8,184 nt of DNA. Source: Acidimicrobiaceae bacterium. Lineage in GTDB: Bacteria; Actinomycetota; Acidimicrobiia; Acidimicrobiales; Palsa-688. The position numbers and the translations under genes are program-made. Shown in pieces: positions 5,324 through 8,184 of this stretch. Below the pieces are notes generated by a model. That model was given only the letters and a program-made list of their open reading frames with translations, ran no database searches and was not told the DNA's origin. Location: positions 1 to 8,184 of the forward strand of contig WQVT01000081.1 of NCBI GenBank assembly GCA_009785715.1. The letters are read 5' to 3'. Within the stretch, counting starts at the first letter, position 1. The number at the start of each line of letters is the position of its first letter.

Positions 5324-6487
5324 ATGAGACACAGCGAAGACCGAATCCTGGTTTCCCATGCAGGCGTCCTGCCTCGTCCCGAGGCCCTCCTGGCCCTCAT
5401 GGCGGACAGCTCGACCCCGGTGGAAGAGGTCGAGTCCGCGCTGCCTGCCGCGGTGCAAGAAGTGGTCCGGCATCAACTCGAGACCGGGATCGATGTCGTC
5501 AACGACGGCGAGCTCTCCAAGGCCGCCGGCTTTTCGAGTTACGTGCGCGATCGAATGACGGGAATCGAGCAGCGCGAGCTCCGGCCCGGAGAGACACCGC
5601 GGACGCCGAACAAGAGGGATCAACGCGACTTTCCGGGCTTTTACGCCACCGGCCTCGGTCAACCGCGGAGCTCGCGCTTTCGGGTGCGCGGCGCGGCGGG
5701 CTCGACGAATCCACAGTCCTGCGTAGGGCCGTTGTCCTACATCGGGAAGGAGGCCGTCCAGCGGGATATCCGGAACCTTCTCGCCGCGCTGCCCGGGCCC
5801 GACGTCGAGGCATTCCTTCCCGCGGTTGCGCCGGGAACGGTGGAGCACTGGCTCTGGAACGAGTACTACCCCGACGACGAGTCCTTTCTCTATGCCATTG
5901 CCGACGTGCTGCACGAGGAGTACCTCGAGATCACGAACGCCGGCCTCGTGATCCAGATCGACGATCCCGACCTCCCCGACGGCTGGCAGGCGCACCCCGA
6001 GATGGATGTGGCCACCTACCACCGGTTTGCGAAGACCAGAGTCGAGGCGCTGAATCACGCCCTGGACGGCATACCGGAGCACCTGGTCCGCTTCCATATC
6101 TGCTGGGGAAGCCAGCACGGACCGCACAAAGACGACATACCGCTCCGTGAGATCATCGACCTCGTCCTCGAGGTCCATGCGGAGTGCTACTCCATCGAGG
6201 CCGCAAACCCGACCCACGAGCACGAGTGGCGGATCTGGGAAGAAGTCAGCCTCCCGGACGGCAAGTCACTGATGCCGGGCGTCGTCGGTCACGCCAGCGA
6301 TCTCATCGAGCACCCACAGCTGGTCGCGCAACGTCTCGAGCGGGTGGCCCGACTTGTCGGTCGCGAGAACGTGATCGCCGGGACGGATTGCGGTCTTGCG
6401 TCGCGTGTCAGCCATCCGGAGATCTGTTGGGCAAAGCTCACGTCACTGGCAGAAGGGGCGCGCCTCGCTTCTCAGGCGCTGTGGTGA
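5324..6487 (+). CDS. MetE-like cobalamin-independent methyltransferase-family protein, single catalytic domain
   Basis: A 387-residue TIM-barrel protein corresponding only to the C-terminal catalytic half of MetE. The zinc ligands of MetE (His-x-Cys, Glu, Cys) are all present: H258 and C260 in FHICWGS, E292 in YSIEAANP and C356 in AGTDCGL. GIDVVNDGE (55-63) is a further family signature. MetE transfers a methyl group from methyl-tetrahydrofolate to homocysteine through a zinc-activated thiolate. Short relatives without the N-terminal half include archaeal methionine synthases and epoxyalkane:coenzyme M transferase, so an alkyl- or methyl-to-thiol transfer on another substrate is possible. Its operon position between a decarboxylase-family gene and an FAD dehydrogenase argues against routine methionine synthesis. 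ATG at 5324 was chosen because GGACGGAG (5311-5318) precedes it and the previous gene stops at 5310. Its stop overlaps the next start (GTGA). Confidence 0.88.
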   Translation: MRHSEDRILVSHAGVLPRPEALLALMADSSTPVEEVESALPAAVQEVVRHQLETGIDVVNDGELSKAAGFSSYVRDRMTGIEQRELRPGETPRTPNKRDQRDFPGFYATGLGQPRSSRFRVRGAAGSTNPQSCVGPLSYIGKEAVQRDIRNLLAALPGPDVEAFLPAVAPGTVEHWLWNEYYPDDESFLYAIADVLHEEYLEITNAGLVIQIDDPDLPDGWQAHPEMDVATYHRFAKTRVEALNHALDGIPEHLVRFHICWGSQHGPHKDDIPLREIIDLVLEVHAECYSIEAANPTHEHEWRIWEEVSLPDGKSLMPGVVGHASDLIEHPQLVAQRLERVARLVGRENVIAGTDCGLASRVSHPEICWAKLTSLAEGARLASQALW

Positions 6488-7899
6488 CGCGTCGGATGCC
6501 ACCCTGGTGGGACGAAAGCTGGCAGGTCATCGTGATCGGCGGCGGGAACGCGGCGCTGGTCTCGGCGATCTCCGCGCGGGAACACGCCGACCGTGTGCTG
6601 CTGATCGAGCGGGCGCCGGCGGAGATGCGCGGCGGGAACACCCGCCACACCCGCAACGTGCGCTGCGTGCACGCCCAGGGCGACGCGTTCGTCGAGGGAA
6701 GCTACCTCTACGAGGAGCTCTGGGATGACCTGTGCCAGGTGGGTACCGGGCCGACCGACGAGAAACTGGCGGCGCTCACCGTCCGGGAGTCCGAGGGCGT
6801 CCCGCCGTGGATGGCCCGGCACGGCGTGCGCTGGCAGGCACCGCTCTCGGGCACGCTGCATCTCGGGCGGACCAATCGCTTCTTCCTCGGCGGGGGGAAG
6901 GCGCTCGTCAACACCTATCACCGAAGGTTGGAACAGCTCGGGGTCCGGGTCGTCTACGACACCACGGTCGAGGAACTGGTGATGGCCGGTGACCGCTGCG
7001 CCGGCGTCATCGTGGAGGCCCCCGACGGCCGCCACCGAGTCGAGGCGGCGGCGGTGGTCTGCGCCTGCGGAGGGTTCGAGGCCAACCTCGATTGGCTGCG
7101 GCGGTACTGGGGCGACGCGGTCGACAACTACGTGATCCGGGGGACGCCGTACAACGACGGCCGCCTGCTGGCGTTCCTCTACGGGCTCGGCGCCGCCCCC
7201 GCCGGGCAGGAGAAGGGATTCCACGCCGTGGCGGTCGACGCCCGGGCCCCCCGCTTCGACGGGGGCATCGCCACGCGTCTCGACACGATCCCCTTCAGCA
7301 TCGTGGTGAACGGGGCCGGCCGGCGCTTCTACGACGAGGGAGAGGCGCTGTGGCCCAAGCGCTACGCGATCTGGGGGCGCAACATCGCCGAGCAGCCCGG
7401 CCAGATCGCGTGGTCGATCTGGGATTCCAAGGTCCGCTCGCAGTTCCTGCCGCCGATGTACGGCGCCAGCAGCGCCGACACGCTGCAGGCACTCGCTCCG
7501 CTCCTCGGCCTCGACCCCGACGCCCTCAAGGCGACCGTCGAGAGCTACAACGCGGCGGTCGTCCCGGGAGGAACCTTCGATCCCTCGATGCTCGACGACT
7601 GCCACACGGCCGGGCTCGCCCCGCCGAAGAGCCACTGGGCGCAGCGGATCGACACGCCGCCGTACTTCGGGATCGCCATGAGGCCGGGCATCACCTTCAC
7701 CTATATGGGTGCGCGCGTGGACGAGGACGCCCGCGTGGTGCGCACCGACGGCACGTCCTTTCCCAACGTGTTCGCCGCCGGGGAGATCATGTCGGGCAAC
7801 ATCCTCTCCACCGGCTACCTCGCGGGGTTCGGGATGACGATCGGAGCGGTCTGGGGACGGATCGCCGGAGGGAACGCGGCTCGTGCAACAAGAGACTGA
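6484..7899 (+). CDS. tcuA: TcuA-like FAD-dependent tricarballylate dehydrogenase
   Basis: A 471-residue flavoprotein of the fumarate reductase/succinate dehydrogenase family that closely resembles TcuA. TcuA oxidises tricarballylate to cis-aconitate and passes electrons to TcuB. The N-terminal Rossmann motif is VIVIGGGNAAL (15-25), with E42 ending the second strand (VLLIER). TcuA-type blocks follow: RGGNTRHTRNVRC (49-61), the HGVRWQAPLSGTLHLGRTN segment, FLGGGKALVNTY, and the C-terminal FAD-binding NVFAAGEIMSGNILSTGYLAGFGM region. No signal peptide or membrane segment is seen, so it is cytoplasmic or held at the membrane by TcuB. GTG at 6484 overlaps the previous stop by four bases (GTGA), which suggests translational coupling; ATG at 6496 is an alternative, and neither has a clear Shine-Dalgarno. 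GC content rises sharply relative to the two genes before it. The family is secure, but the substrate may be a related carboxylate because TcuC and TcuR are not in view. Confidence 0.88.
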   Translation: MTRRMPPWWDESWQVIVIGGGNAALVSAISAREHADRVLLIERAPAEMRGGNTRHTRNVRCVHAQGDAFVEGSYLYEELWDDLCQVGTGPTDEKLAALTVRESEGVPPWMARHGVRWQAPLSGTLHLGRTNRFFLGGGKALVNTYHRRLEQLGVRVVYDTTVEELVMAGDRCAGVIVEAPDGRHRVEAAAVVCACGGFEANLDWLRRYWGDAVDNYVIRGTPYNDGRLLAFLYGLGAAPAGQEKGFHAVAVDARAPRFDGGIATRLDTIPFSIVVNGAGRRFYDEGEALWPKRYAIWGRNIAEQPGQIAWSIWDSKVRSQFLPPMYGASSADTLQALAPLLGLDPDALKATVESYNAAVVPGGTFDPSMLDDCHTAGLAPPKSHWAQRIDTPPYFGIAMRPGITFTYMGARVDEDARVVRTDGTSFPNVFAAGEIMSGNILSTGYLAGFGMTIGAVWGRIAGGNAARATRD

Positions 7900-8184
7900 C
7901 CTCTATCAGCGGGCCGCATTCCAGCTCAATATCTGCAACTCGTGCCGGTACTGCGAGGGATACTGCGCCGTTTTCCCGGCCCTGGAACGGAGAACAGAAC
8001 TCGGTCCGGGGAGCATCGACCTCCTCGCCAACCTGTGTCACGACTGCCGCGACTGCCTCTACGCCTGCATGTACGCCCCTCCCCACGAATTCGGGATAGA
8101 CCTCCCCCGCACCCTGTCCCGGGTGCGCCGTCGCAGCTGGAAGGACGACCTCCCCTGGCCAGCCCGGCGTCTCGCCGGCCTCGC
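7883..8184 (+). CDS. tcuB: TcuB-like iron-sulfur electron-transfer protein (N-terminal 100 residues, cut by the right edge)
   Basis: The 100 visible codons contain two ferredoxin-type clusters of the CxxCxxCxxxC form: C18, C21, C24, C28 (ICNSCRYCEGYC) and C52, C55, C58, C62 (LCHDCRDCLYAC). Each should bind a [4Fe-4S] centre. GYCAVFPALERR and YAPPHEFGIDLP are characteristic of TcuB (CitB/CobZ-like). In characterised TcuB this part is followed by membrane helices carrying heme, and the protein reoxidises TcuA and feeds the quinone pool. The membrane part lies past the window, so its presence here is inferred. The start is GTG at 7883, inside the end of the TcuA-like gene (17-base overlap), with GGAGGG (7867-7872) ten bases upstream. 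The overlap indicates coupled synthesis of the two subunits. Confidence 0.88.
   Translation, partial: MQQETDLYQRAAFQLNICNSCRYCEGYCAVFPALERRTELGPGSIDLLANLCHDCRDCLYACMYAPPHEFGIDLPRTLSRVRRRSWKDDLPWPARRLAGL

Noticed and set aside
5270..6223. 317-codon minus-strand frame opposite the MetE-like gene
   Set aside because: Antisense shadow with no ribosome site or recognisable motif. The plus-strand gene has all zinc ligands.
6184..6483. 100-codon upstream extension of the TcuA-like gene
   Set aside because: It lies inside the MetE-like gene in another frame and is Arg-rich. TcuA similarity begins after GTG 6484.
6472..7635. 387-codon minus-strand frame opposite the TcuA-like gene
   Set aside because: Composition typical of a reverse-frame shadow, with no recognisable domain. 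The plus-strand flavoprotein is unambiguous.
7092..8099. 335-codon plus-strand frame overlapping the TcuA-like gene and the TcuB start
   Set aside because: Out of frame with both recognised proteins, extremely Arg-rich, and no domain. The two real genes explain the stretch.
1..8184. CRISPR arrays, tRNA/rRNA genes, transposases or inverted-repeat element ends
   Set aside because: I looked for regularly spaced repeats, tRNA-like sequences and transposase motifs on both strands and saw none.

Overview
The window reads as chromosomal DNA from a high-GC bacterium, most likely an actinobacterium. The supporting signs are strong G/C bias at third codon positions, frequent GTG starts, an apparently leaderless promoter, a deazaflavin (F420)-type nitroreductase and an HxlR regulator with a cysteine-containing tail. 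Placement below phylum is not possible from this sequence. No RNA genes, insertion sequences, CRISPR arrays or large repeats were seen.

Layout. Left part (1-2680): a NarL/LuxR-type response regulator runs off the left edge on the minus strand. It is divergent from a secreted six-repeat HAF-type protein (628-1629, +). Two GC-rich hairpins then separate that gene from a convergent, apparently cytoplasmic trypsin-fold/PDZ protease (1763-2680, -). Middle part (2681-4150): an HxlR regulator (2744-3268, +) is divergent from the protease and shares a short control region carrying two dyads. It converges on a two-gene minus-strand unit made of an F420-type nitroreductase (3719-4150) followed by a RidA-family enamine/imine deaminase (3281-3667).

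Right part (4151-8184): divergent from the nitroreductase is a tightly packed plus-strand operon of at least four genes. They encode a 4,5-dihydroxyphthalate-decarboxylase-family protein (4273-5310), a stand-alone MetE-like zinc methyl/alkyl-transferase (5324-6487), a TcuA-like FAD dehydrogenase (6484-7899) and the start of a TcuB-like iron-sulfur partner (7883 to the right edge). The junctions are a 13-nt gap, a 4-nt overlap and a 17-nt overlap, so the four are very probably co-transcribed and translationally coupled.

How they may work together. TcuA/TcuB is known from tricarballylate use, where TcuA oxidises tricarballylate to cis-aconitate and TcuB passes electrons to the quinone pool. Here the pair sits behind a decarboxylase-family protein and a thiol-methyltransferase-family protein, with no TcuR or TcuC in view. 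My inference is a small-molecule catabolic pathway for a polycarboxylate or substituted aromatic acid, with RidA and the nitroreductase as possible accessory enzymes across the divergent promoter. This four-gene combination is the best candidate for something undescribed here; its substrate cannot be read from the sequence.
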